A stretch of DNA of 64,000 bases from RPQJ01 sp963707145 (lineage in GTDB: Bacteria; Pseudomonadota; Gammaproteobacteria; Steroidobacterales; Steroidobacteraceae). This document shows positions 17,347 to 27,010 of this stretch, one piece after another. The position numbers and the translations under genes were made by a program. Position 1 is the first letter of the stretch. Each line of letters starts with the position of its first letter. The stretch lies in NCBI GenBank assembly GCA_963707145.1, contig CAVPOQ010000006.1, positions 1-64,000 of the forward strand, written 5' to 3'. A model generated the notes under the pieces. That model worked only from the letters and a program-made list of their open reading frames with translations. It had not been told where the DNA came from and did not search any database.

Positions 17347-19835
17347 AGCTTCGCCCCGAGGTACGCGCAGACGCGCAGCAGGTCGGCGAACACGCCGGCC
17401 GCCGTGACCGCGGGACCCGCACCCGGCCCCTGCACGATGAGCGGGTTGCGGTCGTAGCGCGCCGTCTGGAAACGGACGATGTTGTCGGTGAGGGCGATGT
17501 TGGCGAAGGGATGTGCGGCGGGCAGTTCGACGACCCCCACCTCGGCGCCGCCGTCGGCAGCCACCGAACCCACGTAGCGAAGCACGTGGCCGCGTGCCCG
17601 GGCGGCCTCGAGGCGCGCGAGCATCGGCGCGTCGAACTCGTCGAGGCGCTCGAGGAAGTCCTGCACCCCGCACTCGGCGAGCGCCGGCGGCACGAGGCTC
17701 TCGACGCTCACGTCGGCGAGCTCGAGCGACTGGCCCATCTCGCGGGCGAGGATGATCAGCTTGCGCGCCACGTCCATGCCGGAGAGGTCGTCGCGCGGGT
17801 CGGGCTCGGTGTAGCCCAGCGACTTCGCCTGGCGGACCACCGCCGAGAACGGCTGGCTGCCGTCCCAGGTATTGAACAGGTAGGCGAGCGTGCCCGAGAA
17901 GATGCCCTCGATGCGGCGGATCTCGTCGCCCGTCTCGCGCAGGTCGCGCAGGGTCTGGATCACCGGCAGCCCCGCGCCCACCGTGGCCTCGTAGAGGTAG
18001 TGCGAACCCGCCGAGCGGCGCGCCTCCTTGAGACGCTCGTAGTCGCCGAGCGCCGCGCTGTTGGCCTTCTTGTTGGGCGTGACCACGTGGATGCCCTCGG
18101 ACAGCCAGTGCGCATAGCGACCCGCGACCGCCGCGCTCGCGCTGCAGTCGATGATCACCGCGTGCGGGAAGTGATCGGCGTTGACGTGGTCGGCGAAACG
18201 CTCCAGGTCCACCTCGTCCCCGCCTGCGGCGTAGGCGTCGCGCCAGTGCGCCAGCTCGATCGCGCCCGCGGAGAGGCGCATCGCCTTCGAGCCCGCGATG
18301 CCCCGCACGCGCAGGTCGAGCTTCAGGTCGCGCCGCAGGCGCTGGACCTGCGAGGCGAGCTGGTCGAGCAGCGCGCCCCCGACGAGGCCCGGGCCGATGA
18401 GCCCGATCGAAATCGTGTGGGCCGAGAGGTAGAAGCCCGAGTGCACGGCGCGCAGCGCGCGCGCGCTGTTGCGCCCGTCGATCACGACCGAGATGTTGCG
18501 CTCGGAGGCACCCTGCGCGATCGCGCGCACGCTGACGCCCGCGCTGCCGAGCGCGCCGAACAGCTGCGCCGCGACGCCGTGCGCACCGGCCATTCCGTCG
18601 CCCACCACGGCGAGGATGCTGCAGGCGTGGTTGACGTCGATGCTCTGGATCTGGCCCTCGCGCAGCTCCGGCTCGAAGGCACGCCGCACGACGCGTTCGG
18701 CGCGCTCGGCCTCGATCTCCGGCACGGCGAAGCAGATCGAGTGCTCGGAGCTGCCCTGCGAGATGAGGATCACCGAGATCCCCTCCTCGCGCAGCGCGCC
18801 GAAGAGGCGATGCGCAGTGCCGGGCACGCCGATCATCCCGGCACCCTCGAGATTGACGAGCGCGATGCGTTCGACGGTGGTGATGCCCTTGACCAGCGGC
18901 ATGGGTGCGGTGCGGTCGTGGATCACCGTACCGGCCGCCTCCGGCGCGAAGGTGTTCTTGATCCAGATCGGGATGCGCTTGTGGACCGCGGGCGCCATGG
19001 TCTGCGGGTGGATGACCTTGGCGCCGAAGTAGGCGAGTTCCATCGCCTCGTTGTACGACAGTGCCGCGATCACCTGCGCCTCGGGCACGAGGCGCGGGTC
19101 GGCACTCAGCACGCCGTCCACGTCGGTCCAGATCACGATCTCGGCGGCGTCGAGCAGCGCGCCGAAGATCGAGGCCGAGAAGTCGCTGCCGTTGCGCCCG
19201 AGCGTGGTCTGCAGCCCCTGCGTGTCGGTGGCGATGAACCCGGTCACCACGACCGTGCCCGTGAAGTCCGCCGCCAGTTCCTCGCGGAGGTTTGCGCGCG
19301 ACTGGTCCCAGCGCACGCCGGGCCCGAGCGGCCCCCACTCGACGAGCAGCACGCGACGGGCGTCGAGCCAGCGCAGGTGCCCGCCCGAGAGCCCGCGGCT
19401 GCGCAGCAGGCGCTCGAAGATCCGCGTCGACCAGATCTCCCCGTAGCCCGAGATGAGGTCCCGCATGGTCGTGGAGGCTGAGCGCACGAGGCGAACGGTC
19501 TGGAGGATCCCCGCGACGTCGCGGCAATCGCGCTCCAGTCCCTCGACGAATTCGTCGAACAGGTGCCCGGCGAGCAGTTCGCGCGCGATGCCCACGTGAC
19601 GCTCGCGCAGCTCCGCGATGCGCTCGTCGAGCGACGGGTCCTGCTGCTCGGCCAGCGCGATCAGGCCCAGCAGCGCGTCGGTGACGCCGCGGCAGGCCGA
19701 CAGCACCACTGCCTTGCGGCTCGCGGGATCGCCCTCGACGATCCGCGCGACGCGTTCCATGCAGGCAGCGTCCGCGACGCTCGACCCGCCGAACTTATGG
19801 ACCTTCCATGCTTCCACGCTATTTCCGCCTCCCAT
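17343..19835 (-). CDS. thrA: bifunctional aspartokinase/homoserine dehydrogenase
   Basis: 830 residues, typical of the fused enzyme. The aspartokinase half starts with VHKFGGSSVADA and has the phosphoryl/Asp-binding TLGRNGSDFSASIFGALLDA. Two ACT regulatory domains lie at about 315-465 (LEGAGMIGVPGTAHRLFGAL and CSILAVVGDGMAGAHGVAAQ). The homoserine dehydrogenase half begins about 475 with ISIGLIGPGLVGGALLDQL and contains TVGAGLPVIQTLRDLRETGD and DLSGMDVARKLIILARE. It controls carbon entry into threonine. Whether threonine inhibits it cannot be read from sequence alone. It heads thrA-thrB-thrC. I see no attenuator-like peptide in the 150 bp before it. Confidence 0.96.
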   Translation of the reverse strand: MGGGNSVEAWKVHKFGGSSVADAACMERVARIVEGDPASRKAVVLSACRGVTDALLGLIALAEQQDPSLDERIAELRERHVGIARELLAGHLFDEFVEGLERDCRDVAGILQTVRLVRSASTTMRDLISGYGEIWSTRIFERLLRSRGLSGGHLRWLDARRVLLVEWGPLGPGVRWDQSRANLREELAADFTGTVVVTGFIATDTQGLQTTLGRNGSDFSASIFGALLDAAEIVIWTDVDGVLSADPRLVPEAQVIAALSYNEAMELAYFGAKVIHPQTMAPAVHKRIPIWIKNTFAPEAAGTVIHDRTAPMPLVKGITTVERIALVNLEGAGMIGVPGTAHRLFGALREEGISVILISQGSSEHSICFAVPEIEAERAERVVRRAFEPELREGQIQSIDVNHACSILAVVGDGMAGAHGVAAQLFGALGSAGVSVRAIAQGASERNISVVIDGRNSARALRAVHSGFYLSAHTISIGLIGPGLVGGALLDQLASQVQRLRRDLKLDLRVRGIAGSKAMRLSAGAIELAHWRDAYAAGGDEVDLERFADHVNADHFPHAVIIDCSASAAVAGRYAHWLSEGIHVVTPNKKANSAALGDYERLKEARRSAGSHYLYEATVGAGLPVIQTLRDLRETGDEIRRIEGIFSGTLAYLFNTWDGSQPFSAVVRQAKSLGYTEPDPRDDLSGMDVARKLIILAREMGQSLELADVSVESLVPPALAECGVQDFLERLDEFDAPMLARLEAARARGHVLRYVGSVAADGGAEVGVVELPAAHPFANIALTDNIVRFQTARYDRNPLIVQGPGAGPAVTAAGVFADLLRVCAYLGAKL

Positions 19836-19984
19836 TCAGCCGCACACCGTCCCTCGCCGGCGGGTCACGGCCACGCAGCGGGCCGCTGGCGGCTCGGGCG
19901 GAGGGGACTCGGGCGGTTCGGGCATCCGGTGGCGGACTCGGGGAACTGTAACTTCCTGCAGCGCAGCAGGCAAACTAGCGCTCC

Positions 19985-20599
19985 ATGGAGCACGGCGATT
20001 CACCGGCCCTGCACGCAGCGATCCTCGCCGCGGGTCCATCCACGCGCTTCGGCAGCCCGAAGCAGCTGGTGCGATTGGGCGGCGCCCCGGTGCTGCATCA
20101 GGCAGTCGCGGCCGCCTCCTGCGTCGCCGGCAGCTCGGTGACGGTCGTGCTCGGAGCGCACGCCCGCGAAATCGCGCCGGCGCTGCGCCAGTCGGCGGCC
20201 TCGGTCGTGCTGAACCGCGACTGGGAGGAAGGCCTTGCGAGCAGCGTGCGCGCCGCTGTGCGCACCGCCCCGCCGCGCTGCGAAGGACTGCTGCTGCTGC
20301 TCGGCGACCAGGTGGCGGTGACCGCGGAGGACCTGCGGCGGCTGTATGCGGCGTGGCGCCGCCACCCGGTCCTGATCGGTGTCGCCCTCTACGGCGGCGG
20401 CGCGGGCCTGCCGGCGATCTTCCCGCGCTGGGCCTTTCCCGACTTGCTCGAGCTGCGCGGCGACCGTGACCCGGGTCCCGTGCTTCGGCGCAACGTGGAT
20501 CGCCTGGTGCGCCTGCCGATGGCCAACGCTGGCGTCGCGCTCGACACCCCGGAGGACCTGCTGATGCTGTCGACCGCCGACAGGGGCACCCTGCCCTGA
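19985..20599 (+). CDS. MobA-like nucleotidyltransferase (molybdenum cofactor type)
   Basis: 204 residues. The N-terminal nucleotide-binding loop AAILAAGPSTRFGSPKQLVRLGG is the MobA/MocA signature. VVLNRDWEEGLASSVRAAV and LLLLLGDQVAVTAEDLRRL (metal aspartate) follow. The closest named relatives are CTP:molybdopterin cytidylyltransferases and CoxD/XdhC-linked transferases. No molybdoenzyme gene is present here, so the substrate is uncertain. It is divergent from thrA. Confidence 0.85.
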   Translation: MEHGDSPALHAAILAAGPSTRFGSPKQLVRLGGAPVLHQAVAAASCVAGSSVTVVLGAHAREIAPALRQSAASVVLNRDWEEGLASSVRAAVRTAPPRCEGLLLLLGDQVAVTAEDLRRLYAAWRRHPVLIGVALYGGGAGLPAIFPRWAFPDLLELRGDRDPGPVLRRNVDRLVRLPMANAGVALDTPEDLLMLSTADRGTLP

Positions 20600-20738
20600 C
20601 TGCGGCAACGGCCGGAGCGACGCCCGGGATCCGCGCGTGGAAATTTGTGAGACCTGCCTCGTGGAAATTGCCGGGCCGAGGCGGGATCCTGTCCCCTCAG
20701 TTAGACTTCGCCGGCTGGACGCCCATGGAGAATCCCGC

Positions 20739-21314
20739 ATGAGCAGAATTTCGCTGTCGGCCACCTGCGCCGGCGTGCTTGTTACCCTGGTGGCCGCAAT
20801 CGCGACGGCCGGACCGATCACGGACCAGTACCGCGGCGGCGCCTTCGGCCTGCCCTGGAACGCCAGCAAGTCCGCGATCGAGGCCAAGTACCCGGGCGGA
20901 ACCTGGGACCAGGACGAGAAGGGTCGCCCGCGCTACTGCGCCGCGAGCCGCCAGACGCTGCTGAAGCTGCCGGCACAGCACCAGACGAAGGAGCTGTGCT
21001 TCCTGATCGGGAGCGACGGCACCATGGCCAGTGCCACGGCGCGCATGGACCCCTCGCTGCCCGCGCTGCTCGCGGTGGTGAACCGCTCGCGCACGATCTT
21101 CGGCGACTTCGATGCGGTGCTGCGCGACGAGGCGTCGATCCAGTCGCGGTCCACCGCGATGCTCTGGACCCGGGACAAACCCTACCTGGTGCAGGTCTCC
21201 AGCAGCAACGACACCGACGGGCGGCCGCTGCAGGTGAACTTCACGATCGCCGACGAGGCGGCGCTGCACGCCACCGGGGCCGCTGCGGTCTCGAACAAGC
21301 CCACCAGCCCGTAG
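20739..21314 (+). CDS. exported protein of unknown function
   Basis: 191 residues with a clear signal peptide (MSRISLSATCAGVLVTLVAAIATA, cleavage near GPIT). The body begins YRGGAFGLPWNASKSAIEAKYPGGTW, an opening seen in small periplasmic proteins whose function is undefined, and has two cysteines (PRYCAASRQ and KELCFLIG) that could pair. I do not recognise a named family. The start is set at ATG 20739 because it begins the signal peptide. Confidence 0.7.
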   Translation: MSRISLSATCAGVLVTLVAAIATAGPITDQYRGGAFGLPWNASKSAIEAKYPGGTWDQDEKGRPRYCAASRQTLLKLPAQHQTKELCFLIGSDGTMASATARMDPSLPALLAVVNRSRTIFGDFDAVLRDEASIQSRSTAMLWTRDKPYLVQVSSSNDTDGRPLQVNFTIADEAALHATGAAAVSNKPTSP

Positions 21315-21360
21315 TCCCTGCGGGGCAATCCGGCCGGACCGTCGTTGCGAACGGTCCGGC

Positions 21361-22346
21361 ATGACCCTCGACCTGCTCCGCGCCGGCCGCGACCGGCTGC
21401 TCGACGCCTCCATTTTCTGTTCGTTCGACCGCGGCGGCTACGCGCGCCACGCGGAGCGGTTCCGGCCGTCCGATCTCGAGGTCGACCTCGCCGGCCGCGT
21501 CGCGCTGGTGACCGGCGCCAATTCGGGGATCGGCTTCGCGACCTCGCTTGCGCTCGCTGCGCGCGGCGCCACCGTCTGGATGCTCTGCCGGGACCCGCAG
21601 CGTGGCGCGCGGGCGGTGCGCGAAGTACGCCGTCGCACCGGTTCCGCTCGCGTGCACCTCGGCCTGCTCGACGTGTCCGACCTCGGTGCGGTGCGCGCCT
21701 TCGCCGCGGGCCTGCGCGCGCCACGAGTGGACATCCTGGTGCACAACGCCGGGGTGCTGCCCGACGCGCGGGTGGCCTCGCCCGAGGGTCACGAACTCAC
21801 CCTCGCCACACACGTGCTCGGCCCCTGGCTGCTCACTCGCGAACTGGAACCGAAGCTGCTCGCCTCTGGCGACGCGAGGGTGGTGTTCGTCTCCTCCGGG
21901 GGTATGTACACCCAGCGCCTCTCGCTCGACGACTGCGAGTGGCAACGCCGGCCGTACGATGGCGTGGCGGCCTACGCCCAGACCAAGCGCATGCAGGTGG
22001 TGATGGCGCGGTTGCTGGCCGAGCAATTCCCCGCGCGATGCGTCACCGCGAGCGCGATGCACCCAGGCTGGGCCGACACTCCAGCCGTGCGCACCTCTCT
22101 GCCGAAGTTCTGGTCGGCGATGCGCGGGCGGCTGCGCAGCCCGGTCGAGGGCGCCGACACCGTGATCTGGCTGGCTGCGAGCGACGCGGGCCCGCGGCCG
22201 CTCGGGTCGGTTCTGGTTCGACCGCGCGGAGCGATCGCGCGCACCTGTTGCCCTGGACGCGCGAGTCGCTGGCCGACCGCGCAGCGCTGCGGGAGTTCTG
22301 CGAGCGCAACACCTCACCCGGCGCAGCGCGGGCCCGGGCGGCCTGA
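21361..22346 (+). CDS. short-chain dehydrogenase, C-terminus frameshifted
   Basis: An NAD(P)-dependent SDR of the DHRS12/retinol-dehydrogenase type. It shows VALVTGANSGIGFATSLALA, LVHNAGVLPDAR, VFVSSGGMYTQ and the YAQTKRMQV active site (YxxxK). The reading is clean to about 22195. Then the expected ending is spread over three frames: FWFDRAERS in one, HLLPWTRESLADRAALREFCERNT in the next. Two indels, near 22200 and 22240, restore it. The given end is the stop of the restored frame; the uncorrected frame ends at 22359. Confidence 0.8.
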
Positions 22347-22359
22347 TCCCGGGCCGTAG

Positions 22360-22809
22360 TCAGGTACCGGACGAACGCAGCTTGGCGGCGATGAACTCAC
22401 GGTGCGACACGTGCAGCAGGCCCGCGACCCGGCGGATCAGGTGCTCCTCGTACTTGTGCACCGCCTCGTCCGCCTGCGCGACGCGCCACAGCTGCTCCAT
22501 CAGCTGGAGCTTCTCGGGATGCGACAGGCTGTCGTTCAGGCGCGAGGTGAACTGGTGAAGGTCGTGGGCACCGTCGACGTGCCGCTCGGCGTCGGCAATC
22601 AGGGCTTCGCACTGCGGCGCCTCGAGTCCGAGTATGCCGCGAACGGATTCGATGACCTGGCGGCGCTCCGCCGCGCTCGAGTCGTAGTCTGCACGGAGCA
22701 CCTCGACGAGCAACGCGGCGACCGCGAGGTCGCGCGTCCGGGCCGGGTCCTGCGCGTCGGCCGTTGCGCCGAAACGCTGCGCGATCCAGTCCTTCCAGTT
22801 GCTCGCCAC
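22360..22809 (-). CDS. TerB-family tellurite-resistance-like protein
   Basis: 149 residues, helical, of the TerB/DjlA-N-like domain. The paired acidic motifs LLVEVLRADYDSSAAERRQV and QLWRVAQADEAVHKYEEHLI are the two metal-binding helices. The GTG start (VASNWKDWIAQRF) is chosen because the domain begins there; the frame upstream is low-complexity and overlaps the AbgT start. Stand-alone TerB domains of this sort are common and need not give tellurite resistance. Confidence 0.85.
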   Translation of the reverse strand: MASNWKDWIAQRFGATADAQDPARTRDLAVAALLVEVLRADYDSSAAERRQVIESVRGILGLEAPQCEALIADAERHVDGAHDLHQFTSRLNDSLSHPEKLQLMEQLWRVAQADEAVHKYEEHLIRRVAGLLHVSHREFIAAKLRSSGT

Positions 22810-22919
22810 GATCCTCGGTCCTTGCGCTGGCCGGGGATGTCCGGCCCGCGGCATGCTGCCACCGGAAGCGGCGCCTGCCAATTCCCCCCGGATGCTGCAC
22901 GACCCCTGCGGGAGCACAG

Positions 22920-24497
22920 ATGACCCGACACGCACCTGACGCGAGCCGCCCGCGCGGCGTCCTCGACCGCTTGCTCGACGCGATCGAGCGGATCGGCAAC
23001 GCCCTGCCCGACCCGACCACGCTGTTCGCGCTGCTCGCGGTCCTGATCGTGGTGCTGTCGGGCATCGCAGCCCAATTCGACCTCGCCGTCGCGCACCCGA
23101 CCACAGGCAAGCTCATCGAGCCGGTCAGCCTGCTGTCGGTGGCGGGCGTGCACCGCATCCTCACCGAACTGGTCACGAACTTCACAGGCTTCGCGCCGCT
23201 CGGCACGGTGCTCGTCGCCATGATCGGCATCGGCGTCGCCGAGGTCTCGGGCTTCATCGGCGCGGTGATGCGCATGATCGTGCTCCGGTCGCCGCGGGCG
23301 CTGCTGACGCCCGTCGTGGTGTTCTGCGGCGTCATGTCGAACGCGGCGAGCGAGGTGGGCTACGTGCTACTGGTGCCCCTCGCGGCGCTGATCTTCAAGG
23401 CCGCGGGGCGCCATCCCGTGCTCGGCCTCACCGCCGCATTCGCCGGAGTCTCCGGAGGCTACAGCGCCAACCTGGTGCTCGGCACGATCGACCCGCTGCT
23501 CGCGGGACTCTCCCAGGAGGCGGCGCGGATCATCGATCCCGCCTACGTGGTGAGCCCGGCAGCGAACTACTACTTCATGGCCGTCTCGACCTTCCTGATC
23601 ACCGGCCTCGGCTGGTGGGTCACGGAGAAGTTCGTCGCTCCGCGCGTCGCGGGGATGGAGGCCGCCGCGTCCGGCCCGGAGGATGCCGCGGGCGAGGACA
23701 TGGCCAAGCCCATCACGGCGGCGGAGAAGCGCGGCCTGCGATTTGCACTGGTGGCGTTCCTGGCGATGAGCGCGCTGCTGCTGTGGGGACTGCTGCCCGC
23801 GGACGGCTTCCTGCGCGAGCCCGGCACCGGCAGCGTGCTGCATTCGCCGTTCCTCAAGGGCATCGTCGCGCTGATCTTCTTCTACGGCGTCGGCCTCGGC
23901 GTGGCCTACGGCACCGGCGCGGGCACGCTGCGCAGCGATCGCGACGTGATCCGGGGGATGAGTCAGCAGATGTCCACGCTCGGCGGCTACATGGTGCTGG
24001 TGTTCTTCGCCGCCCAGTTCGTCGCGTTCTTCAACTGGACGAACCTCGGTCTCATCATCGCGGTCGAGGGTGCGCGGTTGCTCGAGTCCGCGGGCCTGCA
24101 CCAGGTCCCGCTGATGCTGTCGTTCATCCTGCTGTCGGCCACCATCAACCTCGTGATGGGCTCCGCCTCGGCGAAATGGGCGCTGATGGCACCGGTGTTC
24201 GTGCCGATGTTCATGCTGCTCGGCTACCCGCCGGAGCTCACGCAGGCGGCCTACCGCGTCGGCGACTCGGTCACCAACGTGATCTCGCCGATGATGAGCT
24301 ACTTCGCGCTGATCATCGCCTTCGTGCAGCGCTACGTGGCGAAGGCCGGGCTCGGCACACTGGTGTCGCTGATGCTGCCCTACTCGGTGACGTTCCTCGT
24401 GGGCTGGTCGCTGCTGTTGGTCGCGTGGATGACGCTCGGGTGGCCGGTGGGCCCGGGGGCGCCGACGTCGCTCGCTTCGGGCGGGCTGGCACGCTGA
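22920..24497 (+). CDS. AbgT-family transporter
   Basis: A 525-residue inner-membrane protein with about 12 helices. It has the AbgT blocks LDRLLDAIERIGNALPDPT, MSNAASEVGYVLLVPLAALIF, GYSANLVLGTIDPLLAGLSQ and MGSASAKWALMAPVFVPMFM. The family imports p-aminobenzoyl-glutamate or exports antimetabolites such as sulfonamides. No abgAB peptidase pair is adjacent, so the direction of transport is open. It is divergent from the TerB-like gene. Confidence 0.93.
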   Translation: MTRHAPDASRPRGVLDRLLDAIERIGNALPDPTTLFALLAVLIVVLSGIAAQFDLAVAHPTTGKLIEPVSLLSVAGVHRILTELVTNFTGFAPLGTVLVAMIGIGVAEVSGFIGAVMRMIVLRSPRALLTPVVVFCGVMSNAASEVGYVLLVPLAALIFKAAGRHPVLGLTAAFAGVSGGYSANLVLGTIDPLLAGLSQEAARIIDPAYVVSPAANYYFMAVSTFLITGLGWWVTEKFVAPRVAGMEAAASGPEDAAGEDMAKPITAAEKRGLRFALVAFLAMSALLLWGLLPADGFLREPGTGSVLHSPFLKGIVALIFFYGVGLGVAYGTGAGTLRSDRDVIRGMSQQMSTLGGYMVLVFFAAQFVAFFNWTNLGLIIAVEGARLLESAGLHQVPLMLSFILLSATINLVMGSASAKWALMAPVFVPMFMLLGYPPELTQAAYRVGDSVTNVISPMMSYFALIIAFVQRYVAKAGLGTLVSLMLPYSVTFLVGWSLLLVAWMTLGWPVGPGAPTSLASGGLAR

Positions 24498-24580
24498 CGG
24501 GCGGTCGCATCGAGCATCGCCGGGCTTTCGCGGTGTGTGGTCGTGCCGCGGCAGGTCGTCTCGGAAACGGCTGTCGCCCC

Positions 24581-25997
24581 TCAGCCCCGGGTGGCCTCCA
24601 TCCGGATCAGTTCCCACAGCGCCGCGACGTGTTCGCGCTGCGTCGTGAGCGAACCCACCGACAGACGCACCATCCAGCGTCCGTCGAGCATGGCCGGCGT
24701 CACGTAGGCCTCGCCCGAGGCATTGACGCGCTCCGCCCACGCGAGCGTGTGTCGGTCGAGCGCCTCGCCCGTCAGTGCCGGCGGCTCGTGGCGGACGCAC
24801 AGCGTCTGCAGCGCCACCGGCGCCAGGACACGCCACTCGGGCGCTGCGCGGACCTGCGCCTCCAGCCAGCGCGCGTTCTCCAGGTCGCGACGCAGGCGAC
24901 GCTGCAGTCCGGCGACGCCCTGCTCGCGGATCAGGCACCACAGCTTCAGTGCGCGAAAGCGCCGGCCGAGCGGGATGCCCCAGTCGCGCAGGTTCTTCAC
25001 GCGATCGTCGACCCCGCTCTGCAGGTAGCTCGGGTTGGTGCTCATGACGCGCACGAGGTGCTCGGGGTCGCGCACGTAGTACAGCGAGCAGTCGAACGCG
25101 GCACCCAGCCACTTGTGCGGGATTCATCACCAGCGAGTCGGCCCGCTCGACGCCGCTGCAGAGCGCGCGGCACTCGGGCAGGATCATCGCCGAGCCCGCC
25201 ATCGCCGCGTCCACGTGCATCCAGAGCCCATGCTCCGACGCCACGTTGGCGATCGTCTCGAGCGGATCGAAGGCCGTGGTCGTGGTCGTGCCGCTGGTGG
25301 CCACGACCGCGCAGGGCCGGCGGCCCACGGCGAGATCGTCCCGCACTGCCTGCGCCAGTGCATCCACGCGCATGGCGTAGCGGTCGTCGGTCGGAATCAC
25401 CCGGATGTTGTCGCGACCGTAGCCCGCGAGCAGCGCGGCCTTCTCGACGGAGCTGTGGCTCTGCGCGGAGACGTACACGATCAGCGGCGCGGCTTCGGCC
25501 TGCAGGCCCGCACCCGCCAGCGAGAACGCGCTGGTACGTTCCCGCGCGCAGATCAGCGCGACCAGCGTGCAGCTCGAAGCCGTATCGGAGATCACCCCGC
25601 TCCATGCGTCGGAGAGACCAACCATTTGCCGCATCCAGTCGGTGACGACTTCCTCGAGCTCGGTGAGCGCCGGACTCGACTGCCACGACAGGCCGAGCAC
25701 GCCGAGTCCCGTGCTGAGGTAGTCGCCGAGCACTGACGACAGCTCGCCGTTGGAGGGGAAGTAGCCGAAGAAGCGCGGATGCTGCCAGTGCGAGAGCCCG
25801 GGCAGGATGACCCGGTCGAGATCCGCGAGCACGGCCTCGAACTCCTCGGCCTCGATGGGCGGCGCGGCGGGCAGCCGCGCCTTGATCTCGCCCGGCACCG
25901 AGCGCGACCTCACCGGCAGGCTCGCCGCGCGTTCGCGATAGTCGGCAACCCAGTCAACCACCTGGTGCCCGAGCCGGCGGAACTCCTCGGGGGTCAT
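24581..25997 (-). pseudogene. group II pyridoxal-dependent decarboxylase, one frameshift
   Basis: An aromatic-L-amino-acid decarboxylase-like enzyme of about 471 residues. The N-terminal part reads MTPEEFRRLGHQVVDWVADY and HWQHPRFFGYFPSN, then SDTASSCTLVAL and ATSGTTTTTAFDP, and the cofactor aspartate in MHVDAAMAGSA. At about 25120 the expected NPHKW (PLP lysine) is interrupted by one extra C in a CCC run. The protein continues in the next frame as VRDPEHLVRVMSTNPSYLQ to a normal C-terminus. As written it cannot make a full enzyme; one base correction would restore it. Substrate could be tyrosine, tryptophan, DOPA or similar. Confidence 0.88.
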
Positions 25998-26278
25998 GCA
26001 GCGATCTCCTGTCGCGGGCAGAGTCGGCGCGGGAGGATACCGTGGGCGCGGCTGGGGCGGGGCGCCGCAACCCGGTACCGAGATCCGCTCGGCGGCCGCT
26101 CGAAGCGCGGCGCGCTCACAGTGGCAGGCACGGCCAGCGCGCCGGCAGCCGGTCCTGCGGCATTCCAGTCCCCACCTAGGTATTTCTGGCCCCGTCCGAC
26201 GCCACCTTGCCCAGCGCCGATCCGGTAAATTCGGACAGCACGGGTTGCCGACGAGAAGGACCTGAGTCCGGGCTACGG

Positions 26279-26995
26279 ATGCGCATCGACCGCTACGTCC
26301 ACGACGAGCGCCTGACATGGGGCGCAGCGGGCGTGTTGATGGTGGTGACGGCCCTGCACCTCGCGGGCATCGGCCGCCTGCTGCTCGCCCCGCCTCCGTC
26401 CTACGAAGCCTCCGCGCCGCCGCCGATCTTCCAGGTCAGCCTCCAGAGGCTGCCGCCACCGCCGCCGTTGAGGCAACCGCGGCCGCCGGACGCACCGCCG
26501 CCGAGCGATGCAGCGCAGGACCGGCCACGACAGACACGGCCCGTTCCGATCCTGGTGGACACTCCAACGACCGAACCCGTTCCGCCCGACACCCAGGTCA
26601 AGCCCTACGAGCTCGGCGACGAGCTGCTGCCCGGCGAGCCGGGACCGCCGATGCCGGAAGGCGTTACCGGCACGGACGAGCCCCTGTACGCCGACGCCGC
26701 GCCCGTCCAGGAGACCCCGGTCCAGTGGAACCTGAAGCTCGTCGAGATGAAGCCCCCGGTGTATCCGCCGCGCTGCCTGCGAATGGGCATCGAGGGCCGC
26801 GTCAAGGTGCGCGTCCTTGTCGGCGAGAACGGCCGCCCGCAGGAGGTCACGCTCGGCGAGTCGAGCGGCGAGTCCGCGCTCGACCAGGCGGCGATCGACG
26901 CCGTGCGGGAATGGCGCTTCGAGCCGGCGAAGCGCAACGGCGTGCCCGTGCGCGCCTGGGCCGTCGTACCAGTCGAATTCAAGCTGATCGATTGA
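26279..26995 (+). CDS. tonB: TonB energy-transducing protein
   Basis: 238 residues: a cytoplasmic start, one membrane helix (WGAAGVLMVVTALHLAGIG), a Pro-rich spanning region (about 45-130) and a C-terminal TonB domain with YPPRCLRMGIEGRVKVRVLV and AAIDAVREWRFEPAKRNG. It carries proton-motive energy to outer-membrane receptors. exbB follows after 15 bp, then exbD. No TonB-dependent receptor is in the window. Confidence 0.93.
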   Translation: MRIDRYVHDERLTWGAAGVLMVVTALHLAGIGRLLLAPPPSYEASAPPPIFQVSLQRLPPPPPLRQPRPPDAPPPSDAAQDRPRQTRPVPILVDTPTTEPVPPDTQVKPYELGDELLPGEPGPPMPEGVTGTDEPLYADAAPVQETPVQWNLKLVEMKPPVYPPRCLRMGIEGRVKVRVLVGENGRPQEVTLGESSGESALDQAAIDAVREWRFEPAKRNGVPVRAWAVVPVEFKLID

Positions 26996-27010
26996 AGGCA
27001 GGAGCCGAAC

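Noticed and set aside
17511..19481. A 656-codon plus-strand frame opposite thrA
   Set aside because: No recognisable motifs, and its amino-acid make-up is that of a reversed coding frame.
16405..19527. A 1040-codon minus-strand frame joining thrB to a long upstream part
   Set aside because: The upstream part is an out-of-frame shadow of thrA, Arg/Ala-rich and without motifs. The real thrB starts at GTG 17346.
19836..19984. A threonine attenuator or riboswitch before thrA
   Set aside because: I looked for a Thr/Ile-rich leader peptide and a terminator hairpin and found neither.
23367..26318. A 983-codon minus-strand frame over the decarboxylase and AbgT
   Set aside because: Only its first part is the decarboxylase; the rest is antisense to AbgT after the frameshift at about 25120.
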